The position numbers and the translations under genes were made by a program. A stretch of DNA of 64,000 nucleotides. Source: an uncultured Bacilli bacterium (GTDB lineage: Bacteria > Bacillota_I > Bacilli_A > RF39 > UBA660). Location of the stretch: the NCBI GenBank assembly GCA_934122395.1, contig CAKOWQ010000003.1, forward strand, positions 62,001 through 126,000, in the 5' to 3' direction. Position 1 is the first letter of the stretch, and each line of letters begins with the position of its first letter. Below, piece by piece: positions 50,220 through 58,184 of this stretch. Below the pieces are notes generated by a model. It did not search any database, was not told where the DNA came from, and was given only the letters and a program-made list of their open reading frames with translations.

Positions 50220-51119
50220 GTGACAATAGAGTTAATAATTGCGTTAGTGATATTTGTATTTATAATTGTATATCGTACTAAACAGGGTGAATCTCTATAT
50301 ACATTCGTTGTCAACCAAACTAGTAATATTTATAACAAATACGCGCCATATTCTTTTAAAGTAGTTCGTGATAAAGTAAAAGAACTTGGTCAAGAATATA
50401 CACCTAAACAATATATGATACAATTATCTATCTTTGCAGGTGGTGCTTTCTTGATTTCATATTTATACTTTTATAATCCTATAATATCAATTATATACAT
50501 GATTGTAGCAGTTGCTATGGTACCATATTTGACATACTTACGTTGTAAAAGAATTTATAGTGAATTTATATTTGAACAAATTCAAGTATATGTTACAAAT
50601 ACTATAATGGAATTTCAAACAACACAAAGCTTTGTTAAAGCGCTAGAAGGTGTTTATTCTTCAGGTGTATTACAAGATCCTGTGTTGTCTGATGTTAAAG
50701 TAATGATTGATCTTGCATATCAAAACGGTGATGTTGAAAAGTCAATCGAATATATGAATAATAAATATAGCTTTTATATGACAAAGAATATGCACCAACT
50801 ATTTTTACAAATTACTAAAGAAGGTTCACGTGATACAACAGAAGTTCTTGAAAATATGTTACAAGATATTGATATGTTAGTAGAAGGAGTATATCGTGAT
50901 AGAGTAGATAGACAGCAATTCCATAGACAATTTATTCAATATGGTTTGATGCTTTACCTATTAGTAATGCTTGTTCAGTACTTATTAGGGGTTGATACAT
51001 ATCAACAATTACTTACTGATCCTATTGTTACAGTATGTTTACACTTTATAGTTATATTTAACAGTTATTTTCTTCTTTCTGGAGAAAAATATTATAACGA
51101 GAATGTGGGTGCTGAATAA
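50220..51119 (+). CDS. TadB-like inner-membrane platform protein
   Basis: 299 residues. Helices at the N-terminus, in the middle (two, about 70-105) and at the C-terminus (two), around a cytoplasmic GspF-like helical domain (F-I-F-E-Q-I-Q-V-Y-V, M-L-Q-D-I-D-M-L-V-E-G-V). It forms the platform for the CpaF motor. GTG at 50220 has AGGTGAT just upstream; a GTG three codons earlier (50211) lies inside this site. Its stop overlaps the tadC start (TAATG). Confidence 0.85.
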   Translation: MTIELIIALVIFVFIIVYRTKQGESLYTFVVNQTSNIYNKYAPYSFKVVRDKVKELGQEYTPKQYMIQLSIFAGGAFLISYLYFYNPIISIIYMIVAVAMVPYLTYLRCKRIYSEFIFEQIQVYVTNTIMEFQTTQSFVKALEGVYSSGVLQDPVLSDVKVMIDLAYQNGDVEKSIEYMNNKYSFYMTKNMHQLFLQITKEGSRDTTEVLENMLQDIDMLVEGVYRDRVDRQQFHRQFIQYGLMLYLLVMLVQYLLGVDTYQQLLTDPIVTVCLHFIVIFNSYFLLSGEKYYNENVGAE

Positions 51120-51907
51120 TGTTTATAGAAATTTTTATAATAGGTGCTCTTATAATGTTTATGCTTATATATACAAAAAGGGTTGATACAAGAACGTTTA
51201 TTGCTGAGAATGATATTTACTTAAAAGGGTTAAAAGAGAAAGATTATGACTTTTATGTAAGTGCTAAATATGGTGATAAAGTTGATCCTAACCAATTATT
51301 TAATAATAGATTAAAAACAACTTTCTTTGGTATTATGATTGCATTAATATTATTTATTACAAATGCTAGTTTTTTAAATTTCATTGCTGTAATTTTAGTA
51401 TCATTCTTGGTATTTAAATCACAGTATATGTCTTTAAAAAAATATTATAAAAAATATATGCATGAGATTGACCAAATGCTTCCATATTACTTAAAAAGTT
51501 TGGAAATATTGTGTCAAAACTATACAGTTCCTGTAGCTATATCAAGATCTATTGATGATGCTCCTGATATATTTAAACCAGGATTAAAAGATATGGTTGC
51601 TAAAATAGATGCTGGCGACTCTTCTATTAAGCCATACATGGATTTTGCAATAAAATATCCAGTAAGGGATTCTATGCGAATGATGAGATTATTATATAGA
51701 TTGGGACTTGGTGCTCAAGAAAACAAATATCAACAGTTATTGATGTTTTCTAAATCTGTTTCTAATTTACAAAATAAAGCAAGAGAAGTTAAATATAAAA
51801 ACAGATTAAGTAATATGGAACGTCGTACAATGATCATGTTAGTTGTAACTGGCGGTGGAACAATGCTTATCTTGTTATTGTCAACTATAATGCTTTTTGG
51901 AATATAA
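51119..51907 (+). CDS. TadC-like inner-membrane platform protein
   Basis: 262 residues. A helix at 1-18, two in the middle (about 70-100), a GspF-like domain with M-L-P-Y-Y-L-K-S-L-E-I-L and L-Y-R-L-G-L-G-A-Q-E-N-K, and a C-terminal helix (about 237-260). Partner of TadB; the two share one base of stop/start overlap, so equal dosage is expected. Confidence 0.85.
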   Translation: MFIEIFIIGALIMFMLIYTKRVDTRTFIAENDIYLKGLKEKDYDFYVSAKYGDKVDPNQLFNNRLKTTFFGIMIALILFITNASFLNFIAVILVSFLVFKSQYMSLKKYYKKYMHEIDQMLPYYLKSLEILCQNYTVPVAISRSIDDAPDIFKPGLKDMVAKIDAGDSSIKPYMDFAIKYPVRDSMRMMRLLYRLGLGAQENKYQQLLMFSKSVSNLQNKAREVKYKNRLSNMERRTMIMLVVTGGGTMLILLLSTIMLFGI

Positions 51908-51911
51908 ACTA

Positions 51912-51940
51912 TTGATATAAATTTTAGAATTGGTTATAAT
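51912..51940 (+). promoter_or_regulatory. SigA-type promoter of the small pilin gene
   Basis: TTGATA (51912-51917), 17 bases, TATAAT (51935-51940), directly after tadC. Confidence 0.75.
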
Positions 51941-51971
51941 TATTAATATAGTAGAAAGGAGTTGTTCTTAA

Positions 51972-52136
51972 GTGAAAGAAGCGACTGGAGAATTAAATAT
52001 GACATTAGTAACTATTATGGCGGTAGCTGCAATTTTAGCATTTGTTACTTTGTTTGTACCTAACATACTAAACTCTATTCAAAATAGATGGAACAGTAAT
52101 GATAATACCGAAATTAATGGCACATATAATGGTTAA
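51972..52136 (+). CDS. Small Flp/type-IV pilin-like protein (54 residues)
   Basis: GTG start at 51972 with AAAGGAG upstream; the product is 54 residues: a short head (K-E-A-T-G-E-L-N), a long hydrophobic helix (T-L-V-T-I-M-A-V-A-A-I-L-A-F-V-T-L-F-V) and a hydrophilic Asn-rich tail. Gly-6 followed by a helix is the pattern of processed Flp-type pilins, although the usual Glu-Tyr pair is absent. Position right after tadB/tadC and an own strong promoter, as expected for a highly made subunit, support the call. Confidence 0.65.
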   Translation: MKEATGELNMTLVTIMAVAAILAFVTLFVPNILNSIQNRWNSNDNTEINGTYNG

Positions 52137-52165
52137 TTAGTAATTAGCAAAAGAGGTGATTAATA

Positions 52166-52558
52166 GTGAGAGAATCCGTAGGTGGAACATTATTATTACA
52201 AATTGTATTAGTATTTTTAACTGTCTATATAGGATTCATGGCTATAGTCATCAATTATGGAAGAACGTTTAGATATAAGAATGCTATTATTAATGCGATT
52301 GAACAAAATGAAGGTTATGGATCGTGTACTGATATAAGTACAATGGTTAAAAGATTAGGGTATAATGGTAATTATGTAGTATCAGCAACTATGACAGACA
52401 AAGGGGCTATATATGCTGTAAAAGTTTATATAGATTTCCAAGTTCCATTAGTAAGAACAAAATTATCTATACCTATTAGTGGTGAGACTAGATTAATAGA
52501 TACTGTTTTTACGGATAAATTAGATGATGGTTTTACATGTACACAAAATAATTATTAG
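52166..52558 (+). CDS. TadE-like minor pseudopilin
   Basis: 130 residues. Head R-E-S-V-G-G-T-L-L-L-Q followed by a hydrophobic helix (about 8-28), then A-I-E-Q-N-E-G-Y-G and a beta-rich domain with two Cys. Prepilin-type N-terminus of TadE/TadF proteins. GTG at 52166 behind AGAGGTGAT. 11 bases before the TadZ-like gene. Confidence 0.65.
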   Translation: MRESVGGTLLLQIVLVFLTVYIGFMAIVINYGRTFRYKNAIINAIEQNEGYGSCTDISTMVKRLGYNGNYVVSATMTDKGAIYAVKVYIDFQVPLVRTKLSIPISGETRLIDTVFTDKLDDGFTCTQNNY

Positions 52559-52569
52559 GGGATGATTGA

Positions 52570-53547
52570 ATGAATGTTTTAATAACAAATCAACAAGAAG
52601 CTGTTTTATCAGGACTAGATATTGAAATTATTAAAACTCTACGTGGTGAATATGATGTAGAAGAAATTATTAGTCAGTTCTCTAATTTTTTCTTTGGAAG
52701 AATGATTTTAGACGTAACTGCTATTAAAAATTATCGTGATATAGTTAATTATCAGAAATTATCTATAGCATTACCAGTTGATAAAATAATTTTGTTTTTA
52801 CCTAATGATAATACAGTAAATAATCCTTCATTTATATCTAAATTAATTTCAATGGGATTTTATAATTTTGGTAAGACTTTCGATGAAATTGTATATTTGA
52901 TAGATCATCCGAATACATATAAAGATGTTGCTCATTTACATCAATTAAATGCAGTCGAGACTCCACCAGTAGTAATAGGTAATGTTCAAGCACCAGTTCA
53001 AGCGGTTGCAAGTGGACCAATTCAATCTGTTCCAATGAGTAGAATAATTGGTATTAAAAATGTTACCCAAAATGCAGGCGCTACTACGTTAACTTATTTA
53101 ATGAAACGTGAGCTTGAAACTATCTATGGTCTTACGGTATTAGCAATTGAAGTTAATAAACGTGAATTTATGTATTTCAATGATAATTCACTAATTTCTG
53201 TTAATAAACAAGATTTAATGAGAGAATTATTGAAAGCACGTAATTTTAATGTTGTTATTATTGATTTGAACGATTGTGATCCTAGTGTGTGCGATGAAGT
53301 GATATACTTGGTTGAACCATCTATTATAAAATTAAACAAATTATTAAAATTAGATGGAGAAGCACTTTCTAAGTTAAAAGGACAAAAGATTGTTTTAAAT
53401 AAAACATTGGTTGCTGGGGGGAATATCGATACTTTTGAATACGAAACAGGAATAAAAGTATTCAGTGTTATAAAACCCCTTGATGATCGATCAAGTAAAC
53501 CAATGCTTACCGACTTTTTGGTGAAACTTGGCTTGGTTAGAAAATAA
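52570..53547 (+). CDS. TadZ/CpaE-like protein with degenerate ATPase motif
   Basis: 325 residues. Residues about 1-120 form a receiver-like domain, then a Val/Pro/Gln linker (about 133-158), then a ParA/MinD-like domain (I-I-G-I-K-N-V-T-Q-N-A-G-A-T-T, V-V-I-I-D-L-N-D, V-L-N-K). In the Walker A the Lys of G-K-T-T is Ala171 and the deviant first Lys is also missing, so ATP hydrolysis is doubtful. TadZ localises Tad pili at poles or specific sites. GGGGATGAT ribosome site; followed by a terminator. Confidence 0.75.
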   Translation: MNVLITNQQEAVLSGLDIEIIKTLRGEYDVEEIISQFSNFFFGRMILDVTAIKNYRDIVNYQKLSIALPVDKIILFLPNDNTVNNPSFISKLISMGFYNFGKTFDEIVYLIDHPNTYKDVAHLHQLNAVETPPVVIGNVQAPVQAVASGPIQSVPMSRIIGIKNVTQNAGATTLTYLMKRELETIYGLTVLAIEVNKREFMYFNDNSLISVNKQDLMRELLKARNFNVVIIDLNDCDPSVCDEVIYLVEPSIIKLNKLLKLDGEALSKLKGQKIVLNKTLVAGGNIDTFEYETGIKVFSVIKPLDDRSSKPMLTDFLVKLGLVRK

Positions 53548-53592
53548 TGTCAATAAATGTTAATAAAATTGAATATTATTGACATTATTTTA
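53545..53592 (+). terminator. Terminator after the Tad-type genes
   Basis: Thirteen-base stem AATAATGTCAATA/TATTGACATTATT, 19-base loop, short T-run. Confidence 0.7.
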
Positions 53593-53633
53593 ATAATAAA
53601 GTATGATTTAATTATGAAGAAGGAGGAAATATT

Positions 53634-53957
53634 ATGTTATTTTTAGTAGATGCATGTGCTGAATTAAGACCACTTATTAATTTCCTAAAAGCAATTTTAT
53701 CTATAATTCAATGGGGTATTCCAATTTTATTAATTGTTATGGGATCAATTGATTTAGGAAAAGCAGTTTTAGCAAGTGATGATAAAGAAATTAAAGGTGC
53801 TACTTCTAAGTTAATTAAAAGAGCATTAGCTGCTGTTGCAGTATTCTTTGTACCATTACTAGTTAATTTGTTAGTTAATATGGTTGGAGATTCTGGAGCT
53901 AAAGAAGGTTCATTTGTATCTTGTTGGGATGACAACGGTAAAAATTCAAACGCTTAA
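53634..53957 (+). CDS. VirB2/TrbC-like small membrane protein, copy 1
   Basis: 107 residues with two hydrophobic helices (about 21-39 and 61-84) joined by a cytoplasmic loop D-L-G-K-A-V-L-A-S-D-D-K-E-I-K-G-A, and a Cys at each end (D-A-C, S-C-W). This is the layout of VirB2/TrbC conjugation pilins and Gram-positive equivalents. AAGGAGG ribosome site; it lies between two terminators. A paralogue is at 55243. Confidence 0.7.
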   Translation: MLFLVDACAELRPLINFLKAILSIIQWGIPILLIVMGSIDLGKAVLASDDKEIKGATSKLIKRALAAVAVFFVPLLVNLLVNMVGDSGAKEGSFVSCWDDNGKNSNA

Positions 53958-53966
53958 TATTTATTA

Positions 53967-54000
53967 AAAACGAATATATAAAATATATTTGTTTTTTTTT
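53967..54000 (+). terminator. Intrinsic terminator
   Basis: AAAACGAATATAT and ATATATTTGTTTT (one G-U), then a nine-T tail. Confidence 0.85.
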
Positions 54001-54045
54001 ATTATTTTTGATATAATTTTTTTATGAAGAGCAAGGGTGAATAAA

Positions 54046-55152
54046 ATGAAATTAAATAAAAAAATGATTATTATGTTGTCATCAGTAGTAGCTGTAATAT
54101 TTGTAATAATAATTATTATGCTTATATTTGCAGGTGGAAAAAGTAAAGTTATTTCTTATTCTACATTAGAAGACAAAATTGTAACAGCAGGAGAAAATTA
54201 TTATTCTGATCATGAAGATAAGTTGCCAGAAAAAGGTACTATATCAATTGATGTTAGTACATTAGTTAGTGAAGGATATCTTAATAGCTTATCTAAATAT
54301 ACAAAAAAAGATGTAACTTGTACTGGTAAATTATATGTTACTAAAAATCCAACAGATTATTCCTACCATGCATTTATAGATTGTGGTTCTAGTTATAAAA
54401 CAAAATCTTTCAAAGATGTTATAGTTAAAGATGTTGTTACTAGTGGTGATGGATTATATGAAGAAGTTCAAGTAAATCCAAATGATAATACTACAACTCA
54501 GACAGTTTATGTCTTTAAAGGAGAAGATGTAAATAATTACATTAAAGTTGGTGATTTCTATTGGCGAATAGTAAAGGTTTATGAAAACGGTGAAGTAGCT
54601 GTTTTGGGTGATCCAGAATTATTAAGAGCTGTTTGGGACAATAGATATAACGTTGATTTTAAAAATTATAGAGGAATTAACGATTATTCAGTTAGTAGAT
54701 TAAAAGATACAATTCAAAGAGAAGTTGTTGAAGATGAAGATGGATATCTAAAAATCAAAAGTTTAATAACTACTCATAATGCTTGTATTGGTAAAAGAAC
54801 TAAAGATGATACTAGTAAAGATGGAAGCACTGAATGTTCTACGATTTTACCTGATTTATACTTTAGTTTGTTAACGGTATACGATTATATGAATGCTAGT
54901 TTAGATCCTAATTGTAAAACAGCATTAGACGATTCTTGTTATAATTACAACTATTTATCTAACTCTAATGATGAATGGTGGACAATAACTGGAGTTGGTG
55001 AGGATACTCAGAATGTTTATTCAGTTGATGCTATATTAAAAACAGATTTTGCTAGTTATACAAAATGTATTAGAATGTTAGCTAATTTGTCTTCTAACGT
55101 TTCATATGTATCAGGTACTGGTACAATGGAAGATCCTTACATCATTAAATAG
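54046..55152 (+). CDS. Type-IV-pseudopilin-like protein with WRI/DPYIIK module
   Basis: 368 residues. Short basic head, hydrophobic helix (about 8-30), then A-G-E-N-Y-Y-S-D-H-E-D-K-L-P and L-V-S-E-G-Y-L, as in the post-helix part of type IV pseudopilins. The rest (about 155-368) is a Cys-containing domain beginning F-Y-W-R-I-V-K and ending G-T-M-E-D-P-Y-I-I-K, shared with the poly-G-regulated surface protein at 19955. A pilus-tip or adhesin role is an inference. ATG at 54046 with AAGGG upstream (a GTG at 54037 is less likely); TATAAT at 54012-54017. Confidence 0.65.
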   Translation: MKLNKKMIIMLSSVVAVIFVIIIIMLIFAGGKSKVISYSTLEDKIVTAGENYYSDHEDKLPEKGTISIDVSTLVSEGYLNSLSKYTKKDVTCTGKLYVTKNPTDYSYHAFIDCGSSYKTKSFKDVIVKDVVTSGDGLYEEVQVNPNDNTTTQTVYVFKGEDVNNYIKVGDFYWRIVKVYENGEVAVLGDPELLRAVWDNRYNVDFKNYRGINDYSVSRLKDTIQREVVEDEDGYLKIKSLITTHNACIGKRTKDDTSKDGSTECSTILPDLYFSLLTVYDYMNASLDPNCKTALDDSCYNYNYLSNSNDEWWTITGVGEDTQNVYSVDAILKTDFASYTKCIRMLANLSSNVSYVSGTGTMEDPYIIK

Positions 55153-55166
55153 TTTAATAAATATAT

Positions 55167-55200
55167 AAAAATAGTAACAAAATGTTTTGTTATTATTTTT
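55167..55200 (+). terminator. Intrinsic terminator
   Basis: AAAATAGTAACAAAA and TTTTGTTATTATTTT (one G-U) with a very short loop, then T-run. Confidence 0.75.
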
Positions 55201-55242
55201 TTTGTGCTATAATATGATTGATTAATTGTCTCGAGGTGAATT

Positions 55243-55626
55243 ATGTTAAAAAGCAAAAAAAATAAGATATTGTTTTTTGTGACAATTTGCGTTACTTTAC
55301 TAATGGTACAACCAGTTTACGCTATTAAATGTGATGCGTTGTTTACTAGAGATGCATATGATTTTATAAAACAAATCATTGACTGGATTAGAATACTAAC
55401 TCCAATATTGTTAATTATTTTATGCTCTGTTGATTTAGGACAAGCAGTTTTAGCTAGCGATGATAAGCAAATGAAAGTAGCTACATCAAGGACTATTAAA
55501 AGAGCGATAGCAGCATTAGCAATATTTTTTGTTCCACTATTAGTAAGAGTATTAATAGATATAACTGGAATTGAAGGAAGTATAGTAGATGATCCTAAGT
55601 GTGGTTTAAATGAGGTAGGTGAGTAG
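55243..55626 (+). CDS. VirB2/TrbC-like small membrane protein, copy 2
   Basis: 127 residues. Cleavable signal peptide (cut after V-Y-A, about 27), then the same two-helix hairpin as the gene at 53634 (loop D-L-G-Q-A-V-L-A-S-D-D-K-Q-M-K-V-A), with Cys at both ends (K-C-D, K-C-G). The signal peptide distinguishes it from copy 1. Starts the VirB6-VirD4 run: the VirB6 gene begins one base after its stop. Confidence 0.75.
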   Translation: MLKSKKNKILFFVTICVTLLMVQPVYAIKCDALFTRDAYDFIKQIIDWIRILTPILLIILCSVDLGQAVLASDDKQMKVATSRTIKRAIAALAIFFVPLLVRVLIDITGIEGSIVDDPKCGLNEVGE

Positions 55627-55627
55627 T

Positions 55628-57283
55628 ATGCAAAAGGCTTCATGGATTCAAACAGCTTTAAGGGGATTGTTTGCTGGTATTAATTATTGCATATATTCAT
55701 TGATAGAATTCGTTATGCAAGGAATATTTGATATTGCAAACTTAAGACTTTCTAGTGGATTGATAGGGGATATATATAACCGTATTTATGCTTTTTTAGC
55801 TATCTTTATGTTATTTAAATTAACTATTTCTCTTTTGAAATATTTAGTTAATCCAGATAGTATGACTGATAAAGAAAAAGGTGCAGGAAAGCTTATTGCA
55901 AGAACTGTTAGTATGTTAGGATTAGTAATAGTTTTACCGCTGCTTTTTCCACTTTTAAATAAAGCTCAAGAAGTTTTTATACCAATGATTCCTAAGGTGG
56001 TATTGGGAACTCAATTTGATAATTCTGATTCGGTTGATGATAATGCTAACTTATTAGCGACAACCGCATTAAAGGCTTTCTATTCGCCTTGCACTGATTG
56101 CGATGATGCGGATAAGCCGGATGAAATAACCGCAATTGATGATATGATGGATACTTATTCAGATAAAGCTGATGGCTATTATGTATATAATTTTAACTAC
56201 ATATTTGCTATGGTAGTAGGAGCTGCTATTGTTATAATTTTAGTGTCAATGACTATAAAAATTGGTATTCGATTATTTAAAATGTTTATTTTGGAAATGA
56301 TTGCACCAATACCTGTTATGAGTTATATGGATCCTAAATCGGCTAAAGATGGTGCTTTTGCATCGTGGACTAAACAACTTACTACTACTTTCTTAGATTT
56401 ATTCTTTAGACTAGGTATTATTTATGTAGTATTGTTGTTATTATCAGCGCTTGCTAATGATCAATTGCTTGATCCTAGCACCATACCTGATAATGTTGTA
56501 AGAAAAAGTTATTTGATGGTGTTCTTGATAATTGCATTATTAATGTTTGCTAAAGATGCTCCAAACTTTGTTAAAGATGCGTTTGGTATTAAGCATGATA
56601 AAGATACATCTGGTGTTTTAGCTGGAATCACTGGAGCTGCTTTAGGGGCTGGAACTGGTTTTGTATCAGGTGCTATATCTGGACGTGGATTAAGAGGAGC
56701 AGTTACAGGAGCAGCTGCTGGACTTGGAGGAGGTTTCCAAGGCGGTATGACTGGAAAAAAAGCTGGTGTATGGCGAGCTGCTGGAGATGCTGCAATGCAA
56801 GCTAGAACAGGTGACTCTAAAGCTAAGAGTGGTATCTTGGCTGCCCTTCAATCATCTGCTACTAAAGCTCAATTATCTGCTGCTGGACGTAAGATCAATA
56901 TTAGTGATGCTACCGCTGACCAAGCTAAGAGCAACATGATAGAAATGAAAGGTCTTGCTACTGAAGCTAGAGATAACTGGACTCGTGGTAATACTACGGG
57001 ACATTATGTCGACTTAGAAGGGAATACTGTTACTGAAGAGAAGGCAAGAGAAATCATGTACAATGCCGAAAGTCAAGCTGCTATTGCTGAAAGCAACTAT
57101 AATAAGATGGATAAAGCTAATGATAACTACAATAATAAAACTTATGCTGAAAAACTTGATGCCGATAAAAAAGGTGCTAAACGTGACTTGAAAAGAGGCG
57201 TTATATCTAAGAAAACTTACAAAGCGAAAGGAATGGCTAACCCTACTAAGGGACATGCAACTCGTTCCGATTTGTCAAGATAA
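55628..57283 (+). CDS. VirB6/TrbL-like membrane channel protein
   Basis: 551 residues. About six helices in residues 15-320 with an outside loop containing C-x-x-C (S-P-C-T-D-C), then a Gly/Ala-rich stretch (about 335-385) and a long hydrophilic, Lys/Asp-rich cytoplasmic tail (about 385-551). M-F-I-L-E-M-I-A-P-I-P-V-M-S-Y-M is the conserved core of Gram-positive VirB6-like proteins. It forms the inner-membrane pore of the secretion system. ATG at 55628 with AGGTGAG upstream; an in-frame GTG at 55619 overlaps that site. Confidence 0.8.
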   Translation: MQKASWIQTALRGLFAGINYCIYSLIEFVMQGIFDIANLRLSSGLIGDIYNRIYAFLAIFMLFKLTISLLKYLVNPDSMTDKEKGAGKLIARTVSMLGLVIVLPLLFPLLNKAQEVFIPMIPKVVLGTQFDNSDSVDDNANLLATTALKAFYSPCTDCDDADKPDEITAIDDMMDTYSDKADGYYVYNFNYIFAMVVGAAIVIILVSMTIKIGIRLFKMFILEMIAPIPVMSYMDPKSAKDGAFASWTKQLTTTFLDLFFRLGIIYVVLLLLSALANDQLLDPSTIPDNVVRKSYLMVFLIIALLMFAKDAPNFVKDAFGIKHDKDTSGVLAGITGAALGAGTGFVSGAISGRGLRGAVTGAAAGLGGGFQGGMTGKKAGVWRAAGDAAMQARTGDSKAKSGILAALQSSATKAQLSAAGRKINISDATADQAKSNMIEMKGLATEARDNWTRGNTTGHYVDLEGNTVTEEKAREIMYNAESQAAIAESNYNKMDKANDNYNNKTYAEKLDADKKGAKRDLKRGVISKKTYKAKGMANPTKGHATRSDLSR

Positions 57284-57313
57284 ATAAAAAAGAATAATAT
57301 AGGAGAGTGATAT

Positions 57314-57658
57314 TTGGTGGAAAACAATAATAACTATTTAATTCCAGCTAATGCAAACAGAGGAAAACTCATCTTGGGATATTTCAGATGGATAGACTTA
57401 TTAATATTTGGCTCAGGTGCCGTTGTAACGTTTATTTTAATTTTAATATTTCAAGGAATGCTAACTAATTGGGTTGTAGCAATAGCAGTAATTGCTCCAG
57501 TTGCTATAACAGGATTTTTGGTAATACCAATACCATATCAACATAATGTGTTGGTACTCTTGACTAATATTTATGAGTATTTCTTTGTAAATAGGCAAAA
57601 ATTTTATTGGAAAGGTTGGTGTAATAAATATGGCGAAGAACAAAATGGTAACAAGTAA
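57314..57658 (+). CDS. PrgI/VirB3-like membrane protein
   Basis: 114 residues. Two helices (about 31-50 and 54-73) flanked by N-terminal I-P-A-N-A-N-R-G-K and C-terminal Y-E-Y-F-F-V-N-R-Q-K-F-Y, the layout of the PrgI family. It anchors VirB4 at the membrane. TTG at 57314 has the best distance to AGGAG; GTG at 57317 is an equal alternative. Its 3' end overlaps the next gene by 29 bases. Confidence 0.75.
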   Translation: MVENNNNYLIPANANRGKLILGYFRWIDLLIFGSGAVVTFILILIFQGMLTNWVVAIAVIAPVAITGFLVIPIPYQHNVLVLLTNIYEYFFVNRQKFYWKGWCNKYGEEQNGNK

Positions 57659-58184
57659 ATATACTGAAGATTGGATTCCGGTTCAATCAATTACCAATGG
57701 TATGATTATTTTGGATAATCAATTAAAAGTAACAGGAGTAAAAATTGCTCCTAGAAATATCTTTATATTAGATGAGGAGTCACAAGCAAATGTATTAATG
57801 AATTTGAAAAATTTCTATAATCAGATAGATTTCGAATTCTGGTTAATAGTGGCTGATAGACCAGTAGATATTTCTGTATATATGTCACAATTACAACTTT
57901 TGTATAATCAAACTAATTCCCCTGCAATTAGAAAATTGATTAGTGAAGATATACAAAAAGGAAATGGATTTATGAATAATAATGTTGTTGATACAGAATA
58001 TTATATTTTATTCAAAGAAAACAACTTAGATATTATTCAAAAAAGAGTTAGAATGTTGATAAATTCTTTATCAGCTTGTGGACTTTTATCAAGTCAGACA
58101 AGTAATGAGGATTTAAGAATAATTCTTGATAATTTCTTGAATGGTGGTAAAACGACTGAATTCGGAACGGTGGTGGCACTATGA
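57630..58184 (+). CDS. TraC-N-like conjugation protein
   Basis: 184 residues, soluble. D-W-I-P-V-Q-S-I-T-N-G-M-I-I-L-D near the start and the following strand pattern match the TraC-like small protein encoded between PrgI and VirB4 in Gram-positive conjugative systems; it resembles the N-terminal domain of VirB4 ATPases without the motor. It starts inside the PrgI gene (29-base overlap) and its TGA overlaps the VirB4 ATG, so all three are coupled. Confidence 0.7.
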   Translation: MAKNKMVTSKYTEDWIPVQSITNGMIILDNQLKVTGVKIAPRNIFILDEESQANVLMNLKNFYNQIDFEFWLIVADRPVDISVYMSQLQLLYNQTNSPAIRKLISEDIQKGNGFMNNNVVDTEYYILFKENNLDIIQKRVRMLINSLSACGLLSSQTSNEDLRIILDNFLNGGKTTEFGTVVAL

